Of a DNA stretch of 64,000 bases, positions 26,801 to 35,287 are shown one piece after another (the first letter of the stretch is position 1; every line of letters begins with the position of its first letter). This DNA comes from Selenomonadaceae bacterium (lineage in GTDB: Bacteria > Bacillota > Negativicutes > Selenomonadales > Selenomonadaceae). The notes beneath the pieces were generated by a model. It had not been told where the DNA came from, did no database searches, and saw nothing but the letters and a program-made list of their open reading frames with translations. The stretch covers positions 85,040 through 149,039 of the forward strand of contig JAFWFO010000017.1 in the NCBI GenBank assembly GCA_017515635.1. Direction: 5' to 3'. The translations under genes and the position numbers were made by a program.

Positions 26801-27707
26801 CGGTGAACATATTTACGATTCGACGGTTATAAAAAGTTCCTCCTCAAATGATCCGAAACTGTTGGTGCTCGACAATTCTCATAAATCGACTGTAACACTC
26901 GACTTTCCCCTTATAACTGCAGACGCTTCCGCCAGAACCAAAAAGATCGAAATTACGGGGAACGTGCTTGACAACGTTTTAATCGGCGGCACCAAAAACG
27001 ACACGCTCAACGGCGGCACGGGCAATGACGTTTTGACGGGCGGCAAGGGCAACGACGTTTTCATTTACGACAGCGACGATACGATTACCGATTATGAGTC
27101 GGGCGACAAAATCTCCGTAAATTCGGCAATGAAAAATTTCAGCACGGACGGTAACAACGTTATCATCAATTACGAGGACGGCTCACTCACGATTGACGAC
27201 GCGGTCGGCAAAAAAATTACCTTCATCGAAAACGGCAAGACTTATGTTAATGTTTACTCAGCGGACGGAATTTCAAACAACGCGGGCACGGCAATAACTC
27301 TTCCTGCCTCGGCGACAACTTTCAATGCCGACAGCAAGCTTGTTTCAATCGACGGCTCGGCGGTCACCGGTCAACTCGAAATCGTCGGCAACGAAAACGC
27401 AAACAAAATTATTGCAGGCAAGGACGACACTACGCTCAACGGCGGCGGCGGTAACGATATTCTCTGGGGCGGCAACCGGGCAGATACTTTTATTTATGAC
27501 GACAACAGCGGAAAAGACACAATTATTGGTTTCGACAACAATGACATGCTTCAACTCAGCAACTTTACGGCTTCCGTTAAAAACAACAAGATTTTCTTCC
27601 AAGTCGCTTCGCAGAAAAATGCCGTTACGCTTCAAGATTTTACGGCGACAACCTTTAATATAAATGGCGATATTTATCGAGTACAAGACAATAAACTTAC
27701 CAAATAA
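23880..27707 (+). CDS. Large RTX-repeat (haemolysin-type calcium-binding) surface/secreted protein
   Basis: 1275 residues, no N-terminal signal peptide, as expected for type I secretion. Residues 1-150 and 860-960 and two shorter later blocks contain glycine-aspartate nonapeptides (GGxGNDxL/I pattern) that bind calcium. A recurrent module (DTIYGF..KDTLKI..SGDDLIIKVGDG) appears three or more times. Residues about 220-560 are helical and unlike the repeats, possibly the effector or membrane-active part. The ATG at 23880 lies eleven bases from AAAGG. A G9 tract sits in codons near residue 85. No type I transporter is in the window. An adhesin or toxin role is inference. Confidence 0.85.
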   Translation: MATISNGQYDTLITGTSAADSIYNFGYCISINSGAGNDTVNNNNNRVTIDGGDNNDYIVSKECDHISINGGAGNDIIDLDDNGWGGEAIVNGGAGDDSIHGSFPHTSINGGAGNDTISGNGLGWFDHPITIKGGIDDDLIDLSGAVTWDMILYSSGDGNDTIYGFNEYKDTLKIATNSGYTSVKSGDDLIIKVGDGSITFKDGANLSLTIAGIEATEETLSSAEIELRNSAAKALEDFIAIGAGTAKLGTSDLATFDAADDENPAEQIKNSELDVMRLFGGVFELMTKYKLNADGTFQVDQNGNLIEDDSLSRGTILAGYNALFIGESILTSARKLASGKLSKEEGTAEVTNIVNQVGEIAKNVADLKGTPLATFITSMSVSIVGLVTNVMNAFTSGMDKDLAKDFAGNFKGIATAFMTKVGETAQLKNTGFGSWITGKAAGTHVETFVNKILGTTAERATKILSGTLFAVVGVYSAVDTLCNSISRYEVDGLPTASKVINTTIDVVGDVIHTASNAIIGGLTFGLLDADKIYRGVHFVGSAIKWSLQSGWAMLTGGDPSQVKFQMADDRNFTEVIGDALKNLITGTTSAKDVINEKRKKIYTSNGDNNIRNYVSNCSINSGTGDDYIFNVEGTYETYNDAGNDNDKVFVRYRDNAVFGGQGNDEIMLSSDGKNPAYGNDIDGGPGDDIIVINETSTSSASKKANTVAGGEGNDRIMILQSKTPVVIRYNVDDGEDYIGGYDSKDTIQIVNSNYTTTKSGDNVIIKVGNGAMTLLGAANEKLNIEKISNDVPPEGLSYNGDKTKLTAYTTFRHEQINLANYEPTVKEVNASSLVNEVNITGNALNNSIRGGKNSDTLDGGDGDDTLKGEKGNDTIYGGDGDDKIDGGKGTDWIYGGKGNDSLKGGDDVDLFVYVLGDGNDTIDDFKDTDLIHFVDAEVSKTQIVGSNVVFTFNDGGTLTVKKGKGKKFTVLDANGEHIYDSTVIKSSSSNDPKLLVLDNSHKSTVTLDFPLITADASARTKKIEITGNVLDNVLIGGTKNDTLNGGTGNDVLTGGKGNDVFIYDSDDTITDYESGDKISVNSAMKNFSTDGNNVIINYEDGSLTIDDAVGKKITFIENGKTYVNVYSADGISNNAGTAITLPASATTFNADSKLVSIDGSAVTGQLEIVGNENANKIIAGKDDTTLNGGGGNDILWGGNRADTFIYDDNSGKDTIIGFDNNDMLQLSNFTASVKNNKIFFQVASQKNAVTLQDFTATTFNINGDIYRVQDNKLTK
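24130..24138 (+). repeat. Poly-G tract (G9), in frame, in RTX gene
   Basis: Nine consecutive G encode part of Asn-Gly-Trp-Gly-Gly-Glu. The frame is open at this length; a change of one base would truncate the protein at about residue 90. Such tracts are slippage-prone and are classic contingency loci in surface genes. Confidence 0.75.
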
Positions 27708-27806
27708 TTTTTCCGTCAACCAAAAAAGCTCTCGAAAATTTTTCCGGAGCTCAAATTTATTCGCATCGTCCGTCAAACTATTGCGGACGAATAAAAAATG
27801 TTTGAA

Positions 27807-27841
27807 CAAAAAATCCCTCGGCGAAAACGTCGGGGGATTTT
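27807..27841 (+). terminator. Terminator after the RTX gene, copy 2 of the 35-bp repeat
   Basis: Identical over 35 bases to 23771-23805 and followed by a longer T-run. It closes the RTX transcription unit. The identical pair brackets exactly one transcription unit. Confidence 0.85.
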
Positions 27842-27878
27842 TTTTGCTTGCGTATGAAATTTTCGGGACAATCGCTTA

Positions 27879-28097
27879 TCAACGGAATCTTTGAGTTTTG
27901 CCGCCGTGACGGTTTCTTTCATGTTCGCGCTGCTCACGTCTCGGCAGTTTGGGCTTATATTGCGAGTAGCCGGGTCTATGCTGAGTGTAACCGGGTCTTT
28001 TGAAAGGTGACGCCGCACTTGCAACTTTAACGTCCACTGCTCCAAACCCGAACACGAATGCGCCGATTAACAGCGTGCTTAAAAATTTTTTCATCAT
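27879..28097 (-). CDS. Small secreted basic protein, unknown
   Basis: 72 residues from the ATG at 27879-28097, with GAGGTG seven bases upstream; a longer in-frame start at 28124 lacks a good ribosome-binding site. Signal peptide MMKKFLSTLLIGAFVFGFGAVDVKVASA. The mature part is about 40 residues, very basic, with RPGY repeats (RPGYTQHRPGYSQY) and an Arg/His-rich tail. The signal peptide is close to that of the next gene (28133-28519), so the two are duplicates with different mature parts. Confidence 0.7.
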   Translation of the reverse strand: MMKKFLSTLLIGAFVFGFGAVDVKVASAASPFKRPGYTQHRPGYSQYKPKLPRREQREHERNRHGGKTQRFR

Positions 28098-28132
28098 GAC
28101 AGTCACCTCGCAAAATTTTTTCATGGGAGAAT

Positions 28133-28519
28133 TTATTTCCGAACGTTGGATTTATCGCCGTCGTGATTGGGCGGAGGCATCGGGTTGCCGTTCGAATCTT
28201 TGGGCGGTTCGGGGCGATTGGAATTGTCGCCGTCATGATTGGGCGGAGCCATCGGCTTGCCGTTCGCGTCTTTCGGCGGTTCGGGGCGATTGGAATTGTC
28301 GCCGTTGTGATTGGGCGGAGCCATCGGTTTGCCGTTCGCGTCTTTGGGCGGCTCGGGGCGATTGGAATTGTCGCCGTCATGATTGTCTTTCGACATGTCG
28401 ATTTTTTCTTGAGGCATTCCGACTTTGTCAAAACCTGCCGCGCTTGCGGTTTGAATATTCGTTGCGCCGACGCCGAAAACGAATGCGCCGATAAACAATG
28501 CTGTCAAAAATTTTTTCAC
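28133..28519 (-). CDS. Small secreted protein with three 24-residue tandem repeats
   Basis: 128 residues from the GTG at 28519 (AAGGAG eleven bases upstream). Signal peptide VKKFLTALFIGAFVFGVGA...ASA. From about residue 49 there are three near-identical 24-residue repeats (72 bp each), each with NHDGDNSNRPEPPKD and a PMxPP end, plus the start of a fourth. The repeats are hydrophilic and proline/aspartate-rich, suggesting an extended, possibly metal-binding or wall-spanning chain. No known family. Repeat number could vary between strains. Confidence 0.75.
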   Translation of the reverse strand: MKKFLTALFIGAFVFGVGATNIQTASAAGFDKVGMPQEKIDMSKDNHDGDNSNRPEPPKDANGKPMAPPNHNGDNSNRPEPPKDANGKPMAPPNHDGDNSNRPEPPKDSNGNPMPPPNHDGDKSNVRK

Positions 28520-28600
28520 AGTTAAAGTCACTCCTTAAAGGTTATGCGCAGATTGTAACACGCGAAAAAATTTTTTCATTGGAAACGGCTAAAAAGTTCT

Positions 28601-30325
28601 TTAAAGCGAGCTGAATTGTATGTTGTACAGATTGCTGTAGACGCCGCCGAGTTCCAAAAGTTCTTTATGCGTGCCCTGTTCGCAAACACGACCTTTGTCA
28701 ATGACGAAAATTTTATCCGCCGCAAAAATCGTGCTCAACCTGTGCGCGATAACGAAACTCGTCCGACCAACCATTAAGTCATCAAGTGCCGCTTGAACAA
28801 TTTTTTCGCTCTCCGTGTCCAAAGCGGAAGTTGCTTCGTCGAGAATCAAAATTTGCGGATTCTTGAGCATCGCCCGCGCAATCGCCATGCGTTGACGTTG
28901 ACCGCCGCTCAAATTCAGCCCGCGTTCGCCGATTTGCGTTTGATAACCTTCAGGCAGTTCGCGAATAAATTTGTCGGCGTTGGCAGCTTTTGCCGCCGCA
29001 ACAACTTCGTCGTCCGTCGCGTCCAGTCGCCCGTAACGAATATTTTCCATTACCGTCGTCGAGAAAAGCAAAGTTTCCTGCGGCACGATACCAATTTGCT
29101 CGCGCAGGGAAGTAACTTTCACGTCGCGAATGTCGTGCCCGTCAATTTCAATCGCGCCCGCCGTCACGTCGTAAAATCGCGGAATTAAATTCGCTATCGT
29201 GGACTTTCCCGCGCCGCTTGGACCGACAAAGGCAATCATTTGCCCCGGCTCAACGTCAAAGCTCACGTCCTCAAGCGCGTTGTGCACGCCGTCATAACTG
29301 AACGTCACATTTTTTACTTTGACGCGCCCGCTGACTTTCGGCAGTTCAATCGCGTCGGGCTTGTCGTTGACGGTTTCGGGCATGTCGAGCACGTTAAAAA
29401 TTCTGTCGATCGCTGCCATTGCCTTTTGAATTTTGCCGTAGATTCGCGACAATCTTTTGACGGGGTTGGCGAGATTGACGGCGTAAGTCAAAAACGCAAC
29501 CAGTGCGCCCGCCGACATAATTCCGTTGACGACCTCATAGCCGCCGAACCAAACGATAAACGTCACCGCAACCGCCGCGAGAAATTCGACCGTCGGCGTC
29601 AAAAGACTGGAAATTTTTACGTTATCGATTGTCGCCTTGAAGTTCAATTCGTTTTCGACGCGGAAGCGGTCAATTTCGTAGTCTTCGCGAACGAAAGATT
29701 TAACCACGCGCACGGACGAAATACTTTCCTGCAACAGCGATGTAATGTCGGCGAGTTTCTCTTGAATCACGCGGCTTGTCGATTTAATTTTTTTGCCGAA
29801 AATGCGCATTGCCGAGCCGACAAGAGGAACCGTCACCAAAGTCAACAGCGTCAATTTCCAATCGAGATAAAGCATCATGGCGATTGAGCCGATTAAAATT
29901 GCGCCTTCCGTGAACATATCGATTAAGTTGTCGACGAGCGCGGTTTGAATTGCGTTTACGTCGTTCGTCAAATAACTCATCGTTTCGCCGGTCTGGTGCT
30001 TGTCGAAATAAGCCATCGGCATTCGCTGAAACTTTCGGAACATGACTTCGCGCACGTCCACAACAACGCGCTGACCGATATACGACACCAGATACGATTG
30101 CCAGTAGTAAAAAAATCCTCTGAACGCGAAGACGACGACGATACTGACCGAAATGAAGTTGAGCATTTCCATATCGCGTTCGGCAAGCACTTTGTCGATC
30201 ATGTCTTTGATAATCCACGGCAAGTAGAGATTTGCGCCCGACGCAAAAATTATGCAGATTATCGCCAGCCCGAACAGTCCGAGATAAGGTTTGATATAGG
30301 CAAGAAGTCTTTTATAGTTTTTCAT
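28601..30325 (-). CDS. msbA: ABC exporter, MsbA type (lipid A flippase)
   Basis: 574 residues: six-helix transmembrane domain (about 1-320) fused to an ATPase domain. Visible: Walker A GPSGAGKST, Q-loop IGIVPQETLLF, signature LSGGQRQR, Walker B ILILDEATSALD and H-loop IAHRLST. The operon starts with lpxB, so flipping of lipid A core across the inner membrane is the likely role. The ATG overlaps the stop of the preceding small gene by four bases. Generic multidrug ABC exporters look similar, so the msbA name depends on context. Confidence 0.85.
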   Translation of the reverse strand: MKNYKRLLAYIKPYLGLFGLAIICIIFASGANLYLPWIIKDMIDKVLAERDMEMLNFISVSIVVVFAFRGFFYYWQSYLVSYIGQRVVVDVREVMFRKFQRMPMAYFDKHQTGETMSYLTNDVNAIQTALVDNLIDMFTEGAILIGSIAMMLYLDWKLTLLTLVTVPLVGSAMRIFGKKIKSTSRVIQEKLADITSLLQESISSVRVVKSFVREDYEIDRFRVENELNFKATIDNVKISSLLTPTVEFLAAVAVTFIVWFGGYEVVNGIMSAGALVAFLTYAVNLANPVKRLSRIYGKIQKAMAAIDRIFNVLDMPETVNDKPDAIELPKVSGRVKVKNVTFSYDGVHNALEDVSFDVEPGQMIAFVGPSGAGKSTIANLIPRFYDVTAGAIEIDGHDIRDVKVTSLREQIGIVPQETLLFSTTVMENIRYGRLDATDDEVVAAAKAANADKFIRELPEGYQTQIGERGLNLSGGQRQRMAIARAMLKNPQILILDEATSALDTESEKIVQAALDDLMVGRTSFVIAHRLSTIFAADKIFVIDKGRVCEQGTHKELLELGGVYSNLYNIQFSSL

Positions 30326-30555
30326 TTAGCAAAAAAGGGTTTTTCCCAATCGTCAGGGTAGCCGAAATCTTTCGGGTCTTGGTCACAAATCTCCAGCCGA
30401 TTATAAATCGTGTCCAAAACCTCCCAATAAGCCAACGAGCGACCTTTGTTAATGTCGGTTGGATTTTTTTTCTCGTCGTCGATTGATTCGTAAGCGTATT
30501 CCATGACGCTGCCGATAATGTATTTCATGTTGTCAACGTTAAGCGGTTCGCTCAT
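30322..30555 (-). CDS. Small protein of unknown function, copy 2
   Basis: 77 residues, acidic and helical. It is strongly similar to the next upstream gene (30567-30803): shared MSE.LN...MRY/MKYI..VM..YESI, LAY.EVLDTIYN and PKDFGYPDDWEKPFFAK. No signal peptide or membrane segment. It overlaps msbA by four bases and lies in the lpxB-msbA operon. Function unknown. Confidence 0.75.
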   Translation of the reverse strand: MSEPLNVDNMKYIIGSVMEYAYESIDDEKKNPTDINKGRSLAYWEVLDTIYNRLEICDQDPKDFGYPDDWEKPFFAK

Positions 30556-30566
30556 AAAGATTCACC

Positions 30567-30803
30567 TCAATTTTTAGCGAAAAAAGGTTTCTCCCAGTCG
30601 TCGGGATAGCCGAAGTCTTTCGGATTTTGTTCGTAAATGTCCAGCTGATTGTAAATCGTGTCGAGTACTTCGTAATAAGCCAACTTGCGGCCTTCGTTGA
30701 ATTCGCACGGGTCGTCTTTGGCCTCTTGAATTGATTCGTAGCCGTGTTTCATAACGCGATGAATTACATAACGCATCTCGTCAAAATTGAGTTTTTCGCT
30801 CAT
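30567..30803 (-). CDS. Small protein of unknown function, copy 1
   Basis: 78 residues, tandem paralogue of 30322-30555. Starts with ATG after AGGTGAA. It overlaps the upstream gene (30800-31069) by four bases. The conserved C-terminal block DFGYPDDWEKPFFAKN is unusually well kept between copies compared with the middle, hinting at a binding surface. No recognised family. Confidence 0.75.
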   Translation of the reverse strand: MSEKLNFDEMRYVIHRVMKHGYESIQEAKDDPCEFNEGRKLAYYEVLDTIYNQLDIYEQNPKDFGYPDDWEKPFFAKN

Positions 30804-31069
30804 AAAGATTCACCTCGTTTTGCAAGTTCGTCAATTCGATTTTGTATGGATTCCTCAGTGTCAGAAATTTCTTTTCGCCAATGCCGTATCAAACCGAGTT
30901 TCGCTCGTTCGTCTCTCGAATGCCAGTCCTCACAATATTTGGCAGGATTTTCAATCTTCGCCAAGTGCAGTTCGATTTTCTTTTTCAGCGAACGAATTCC
31001 CTTGCGCAGTTGATTCGGCGACTGATGTTCAATGGCGTCTTCCCCAAAGAATTGTAAATCAAAATTCAA
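30800..31069 (-). CDS. Small coiled-coil protein of unknown function
   Basis: 89 residues, highly charged and helical (QLRKGIRSLKKKIELHLAKIEN). A start MNFDLQFFGEDA recalls the leaders of some phage structural proteins, but nothing else supports phage origin. It overlaps lpxB by four bases and the following small gene by four bases, so it is translationally coupled within the lipid A operon. Confidence 0.7.
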   Translation of the reverse strand: MNFDLQFFGEDAIEHQSPNQLRKGIRSLKKKIELHLAKIENPAKYCEDWHSRDERAKLGLIRHWRKEISDTEESIQNRIDELAKRGESL

Positions 31070-32205
31070 AAGCTGTCACCTCCCGCGACTTCCAAAATTT
31101 TTTTCGCAACTCTCGACGCCGAGCCGGCTTGTCCGAGTTTGGCGCAGGAAAGTTTCAATTTCTCCACGACGCGGGCGCGATTTTCTTCGCCGCGATAAAG
31201 TTTCAAAACTTCGGCGGAAATTTTTTCGGGCGTAACTTCACCTTGTAAAAGTTCTGTCAAAATTTTTTCGTCCGCAAGAATGTTCGGCAGGCTGAAAAAT
31301 TTTATGTCGACCAAAAGTTTCCCGATAAAAAAATTCAGCGGAGCCATTTTGTACAGCACGACGCACGGCAAATTCAACAACGCCGCTTCCAAAACGACCG
31401 TGCCCGAAGTCGCCGCCGCCGCGTCCGCAATGCTCATCAAGTCATAGCGATTTGCCGCGTTCACTAAAGTTATCGGGACGTTCGTTGCAGAAATTTTTTG
31501 CCGCAGTGAATTTTCGTCGACGCCGTCCGCAATCGGCAAGAAAAATTTCGTCGGGCGCGTTGACGCCAAAATTTTCGCCGCGTCAAGCATCGGTTGCAAC
31601 AAAAGTTTTATTTCCTGTCGACGCGAGCCGGGCATTAACAAAATCACGTGTTCATTTTCCGCGACGCCGAAAAATCTGCGCGCTTCGGCTTGCGACATTG
31701 ACGGCTTGACCGTGTCGACGAGCGGGTTGCCGAGGAACGAAATTTTTGCGCCCGCCGCTTCGTAAACGGGCAACTCGAACGGGAATATCGCGATGAATTC
31801 GTCTGCTATTGCCGCGCAGGTTTTCGCACGACCTTTTCGCCACGCCCAAGCCGACGGCGGGATATACGACAAAATTTTTACGCCGAATTTTTTTACGCGT
31901 TTGGCAAGCCGCCAGTTGAAATCGGGATAATCAATCAGTACGAGCAAATCGGGACGTTCGACGCGGATAATTTCCGTTAAATCGTCAAGCAGTTTCAAAA
32001 TCCGCCGCAAGTTTTTTATGACTTCGACGACGCCCATGACGTTGTAATCTTTGCAGTTGCGCACGAGTTTGACGCCCGAAGCCGCCATTAAATCTCCGCC
32101 GAATCCGAGCTGTTCGGTTGACGGGGAAATTTTTTTTATTTCGCGAGCCAAACTTGCGCCGTGCACGTCGCCCGAAGTTTCGCCGGCAGAAAAAAATATT
32201 TTCAT
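31066..32205 (-). CDS. lpxB: Lipid-A-disaccharide synthase
   Basis: Joins UDP-diacylglucosamine and lipid X to form the lipid A disaccharide at the inner membrane. 379 residues. Visible: MKIFFSAGETSGDVHGA at the N-terminus (family signature), VLIDYPDFNWRLAK, the YIPPSAWAWRKGRAK motif, LLMPGSRRQEI, and ATSGTVVLEAAL. Diagnostic of an LPS-type outer membrane. First gene of the lpxB-three small genes-msbA operon. Full length. Confidence 0.96.
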   Translation of the reverse strand: MKIFFSAGETSGDVHGASLAREIKKISPSTEQLGFGGDLMAASGVKLVRNCKDYNVMGVVEVIKNLRRILKLLDDLTEIIRVERPDLLVLIDYPDFNWRLAKRVKKFGVKILSYIPPSAWAWRKGRAKTCAAIADEFIAIFPFELPVYEAAGAKISFLGNPLVDTVKPSMSQAEARRFFGVAENEHVILLMPGSRRQEIKLLLQPMLDAAKILASTRPTKFFLPIADGVDENSLRQKISATNVPITLVNAANRYDLMSIADAAAATSGTVVLEAALLNLPCVVLYKMAPLNFFIGKLLVDIKFFSLPNILADEKILTELLQGEVTPEKISAEVLKLYRGEENRARVVEKLKLSCAKLGQAGSASRVAKKILEVAGGDSF

Positions 32206-32260
32206 GAAATCACTCCACGACGATTATATTTGTCGCCGAAAAATTTTTCAACGTTGTAAC

Positions 32261-32292
32261 AAAAAAAGACTCCCGACCGAAATCGAGAGTCC
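32261..32292 (-). terminator. Terminator of the terD cluster
   Basis: GGACTCTCGATTT and TCGGGAGTC arms on the minus strand with TTTTTTTGT after. It lies just 3' of the terD gene at 32321-32899 and upstream of lpxB. Confidence 0.85.
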
Positions 32293-32320
32293 GAAAAAAT
32301 TTTCGTGCCGCGCTGAAAGT

Positions 32321-32899
32321 TTACACGTTGACGCCGTAATTTTTGCCGAGAGCCGCCAAGCCGCCGCTCCAACCTGCGCCGATAGCGTTGAATTTCCATT
32401 CGCCTTTGTTGCGATAAATTTCGCCGACGACAACCGCCGTTTCAATCGAGAAATCTTCGCCCAAGTCGTAGCGGATAACTTCCTTGCCCGTCATTTCGTC
32501 GACGACGCGAATGTAAGCGTTGCTGACTTGCCCGAATTTTTGCTTGCGCGCTTCGGCGTCGTAAATCGTGACGGTGAAGTCAATCTTTTCGACGTTCGCG
32601 GGAACTTTTTCGAGGTCAACGCGAATTTCTTCGTCGTCGCCTTCGCCTTCGCCCGTCAAGTTGTCGCCCATGTGTTCAACCGCGCCGCTCTTGTGTTTGA
32701 GGTTGTTGTAGAAAACAAAATCGTCGTCGCTGTTGACTTTGCCGTTGGCACCGAGCAAGAACGCCGCCGCGTCCAAGTCGAAATCGAAGCCGCCGTCGTA
32801 TTTGTTGACATCCCAGCCGAGACCGATGAGCAATTTTTTCAAACCGGGGTTGCCTTTCGTCAAATCGACTTTCTGACCCTTCTGCAAACTGATAGCCAT
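32321..32899 (-). CDS. terD: TerD-family calcium-binding stress protein
   Basis: 192 residues from the ATG at 32899 with GGAGGG upstream. Typical Ter[16 protein letters not shown], the calcium-binding [11 protein letters not shown] (about 39-49), [12 protein letters not shown] (79-90) and the C-terminal [11 protein letters not shown]...[11 protein letters not shown]. TerD proteins form a chemical-stress-response system associated with tellurite resistance. The region before it holds a TATAAT, so it may be transcribed on its own as well as with the fused gene upstream. Confidence 0.95.
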   Translation of the reverse strand: MAISLQKGQKVDLTKGNPGLKKLLIGLGWDVNKYDGGFDFDLDAAAFLLGANGKVNSDDDFVFYNNLKHKSGAVEHMGDNLTGEGEGDDEEIRVDLEKVPANVEKIDFTVTIYDAEARKQKFGQVSNAYIRVVDEMTGKEVIRYDLGEDFSIETAVVVGEIYRNKGEWKFNAIGAGWSGGLAALGKNYGVNV

Positions 32900-33000
32900 T
32901 TTTTTAACCCTCCAAATATTTATTGCACGCCGCGCATTATAAACGGCGTCATGCTCCGAAATAAAAATTAATTGTTCCGCGACTTTCAAAAGCGACCGCG

Positions 33001-34287
33001 TTAATCCTTTCTGCCGACTTTCCAGCGCAAGCCCCAATCGAAGGCACGATCCATTTGCTCCGAATCGTCGAAGAATTCCACAACTTTTTCAACGCTGAAC
33101 GTCCCACCGACATTTTCAAGCAAGGCAATCGCGCAGGTTCTTTGCCGCGAGCCGTATTCGTCCATGCGCACAATTAATTCGGGACTGCCGGGACAATTCA
33201 CGGTGACGACGCCTTTTGCCTCTTCCCAATTCGCCGCGCCTTCGTAAATGAACGTGTAGACCAAAATTCGGCGAATCTCGTTGATATATTTGCCGTTGAC
33301 GCGAATCGTTTCACCTGCGGCAACCGCGCCGGTTCTGTCGTCGCCGTCAAGCGCAATGTACGGCGGATAATCCAGCTCACCGAAATTATTTCCCAAAGCT
33401 TGCACGGCACCGATACTGCCGTCCTCAAGTTCAAACAGGCACGCCAAGTCCAAATCGATAGCATTGCTCATGAAACGCCCGAAGAATCCGGATTTCTGCG
33501 CCGGCTGACTCCAATTCAGATTGATGACAATTTCGCCGAGCCGTCCGCCTTTTTTGACGAGACTGACTTTCTGTCCCTTGCGCAGTTCAACTTTTTTCGG
33601 TTGAGGCGGCTCTTCGCGGCGGATGTCGGCGGGCGGGGAATTTCGACCGTTGCGACCCATGTTGAGGCCTCTTGAGCGGAAATTTTCATCACTGCGCCCG
33701 TCGCTTGTTCTTGAGCGGGAACGTTCGCGACTTGTGTCAATTCTCGGCTTGGGCGGTTCGGGCGGCGGCGGTGCAGGCGGTTGAGCGTCGTTGACTTCGA
33801 TACCGAAATCGTTGCACAACGCGGCAAGTCCTCCGCTGAATCCTGCGCCCGTCGCGTTGAATTTCCAACTGCCTTTGTAACGATAAACTTCGCCGAGGAC
33901 AATGGCATTTTCGACGGTGAAATTTTCCAGCGGGAAGGTTGCAATTTCCGAACGCGTGCCGAAAATTTTCAAGACTGCGCCGCGAAGCATTCCGAAATTT
34001 TGTCGACGTTTTTCAGCGTCGTAAATCGTCGCCGTCAACGAAATTTTTTCGACGTGTCGCGGAACTCTCGACAGGTCAATTTCCAGCGCGTCATTCGACA
34101 AAGTCACGGCACCCGAATTGTGGCGGGCGTTGCCGTAGAAAACAAAATCTTCGTCGCCGGCAACTTTACCGTTCGCGCCCGTCAAAAAAGCCGCCGTGTC
34201 AATCTCCAACGCGGTTGTCGGTCTGTCGAACTTGATAACCAAATTATTTTCGTTGAGCGGGATTTTTTGTCCCTTGCCGAGTTGCAT
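33001..34287 (-). CDS. Double TerD-domain protein with disordered linker
   Basis: About 428 residues: an N-terminal TerD domain (1-175, with [11 protein letters not shown] and the [13 protein letters not shown] calcium region reduced), a Pro-rich then Arg/Ser-rich linker (about 178-240), and a second divergent TerD-like domain (245-428, with [13 protein letters not shown] and GDDRTGAV). Two adjacent ATG codons, 34290 and 34287, fit the GGGGGTG site; I use the second. Fusions of this kind (TerA/TerF-like) occur in ter loci. The acidic site in domain 1 is weaker than in its neighbours. Confidence 0.85.
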   Translation of the reverse strand: MQLGKGQKIPLNENNLVIKFDRPTTALEIDTAAFLTGANGKVAGDEDFVFYGNARHNSGAVTLSNDALEIDLSRVPRHVEKISLTATIYDAEKRRQNFGMLRGAVLKIFGTRSEIATFPLENFTVENAIVLGEVYRYKGSWKFNATGAGFSGGLAALCNDFGIEVNDAQPPAPPPPEPPKPRIDTSRERSRSRTSDGRSDENFRSRGLNMGRNGRNSPPADIRREEPPQPKKVELRKGQKVSLVKKGGRLGEIVINLNWSQPAQKSGFFGRFMSNAIDLDLACLFELEDGSIGAVQALGNNFGELDYPPYIALDGDDRTGAVAAGETIRVNGKYINEIRRILVYTFIYEGAANWEEAKGVVTVNCPGSPELIVRMDEYGSRQRTCAIALLENVGGTFSVEKVVEFFDDSEQMDRAFDWGLRWKVGRKD

Positions 34288-34291
34288 CATT

Positions 34292-35287
34292 TCACCCCCG
34301 ATTTTTGTCGCGATAGTAAGCCATGAACACAAACAAATTTGCAATCAACGCGGCGTGTCGGCTCTCGGAAAATTCGCGGCGAATAATTTCATACAGTTCG
34401 TTGCGGCTCAATTTTTCGAGCGCGCCGAGCATTCCCGCAACCTGCATTTTAACAAAAAAATTCGTAACTTCAAAGCGATAATTCGGATTTTGTGCGAAGA
34501 AATTAATTTCGTCCATGAACGCGTCGAGATACTCCAAACCTTTGACGAGCGGATTGAGCCAAAATTTTATTTCATCGTCGGGCGGGCGTTCGATTTGCGA
34601 CCAAGAATTTTTCAGTTCGCGGTGAACGTAAAACGGATTTGGCACGCGCAAAAAATTTTTCGCCGCGCAGATGACTTTGAACGACCAAAGAACATCTTCG
34701 GAAATTTTTACACGCGGGAAAAAAATTTTGTTGTCGACGAGTAAATCGCGCCGCACGAATTTTGCCCACGGTGCCCAACAGTAACCCGTCCGCAAAAAAT
34801 TCTTCACGCGTTCGGCAATGTCATCCGTTTCGAGCGTCGGCGTTTCGATAGGCGTAGAATTTTTGTCCAAAGCCGCAACAGTGATATTTCCAATTTCGTC
34901 ACACATGTAACCGCGCTCCGTGTAAACGACATCCGCCCGAAAATTTTCCGCCAAATCGCAAAAAGTTTCCAGCGCGTTCGGCGTCAACAGGTCGTCATTG
35001 TCGACAAACAAAACGTATTTGCCGCGAGAATTTTCCAAGCCGACGTTGCGCGGAATTGACGGGTTGCCCGTGTTCTGTTGAAGCAAAATAATTTTCAGCC
35101 GCCCGCCGAAGCGTTCAAGATAATTTTCGGCAACGATTGTGCTTGAATCAGTCGAACAGTCATCGACAACGAGCAATTCAAAATCCGCAAATGTCTGCGC
35201 CAAAATACTTTCAAGACATGCGGACAAATATTTTTCGGCGTTGTACATCGGAACAATCACGGAAATTGCGGGCGAAAAAATTTTCAT
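34292..35287 (-). CDS. Family 2 glycosyltransferase, copy 3
   Basis: 331 residues. GT-A fold: SVIVPMYNAEKYL (about 9-21), CLESILAQTFADFELLVVDDCSTD, and the metal-binding DNDD in KYVLFVDNDDLL (about residue 95-106). No transmembrane helix. Third in a row of three paralogues overlapping by four bases. The C-terminal part (sugar acceptor side) is less conserved, so the three probably add different or successive sugars. Substrate unknown. Neighbouring lipid A genes suggest a surface glycan. Confidence 0.9.
   Translation of the reverse strand: MKIFSPAISVIVPMYNAEKYLSACLESILAQTFADFELLVVDDCSTDSSTIVAENYLERFGGRLKIILLQQNTGNPSIPRNVGLENSRGKYVLFVDNDDLLTPNALETFCDLAENFRADVVYTERGYMCDEIGNITVAALDKNSTPIETPTLETDDIAERVKNFLRTGYCWAPWAKFVRRDLLVDNKIFFPRVKISEDVLWSFKVICAAKNFLRVPNPFYVHRELKNSWSQIERPPDDEIKFWLNPLVKGLEYLDAFMDEINFFAQNPNYRFEVTNFFVKMQVAGMLGALEKLSRNELYEIIRREFSESRHAALIANLFVFMAYYRDKNRG

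Noticed and set aside
28133..28430. CRISPR-like array
   Set aside because: Units are in-frame 72-bp protein repeats without variable spacers.
30800..31069. Prophage origin of the small genes near lpxB because of the MNFDLQFFG start
   Set aside because: No other phage gene is present and the genes are tightly coupled to lipid A genes.
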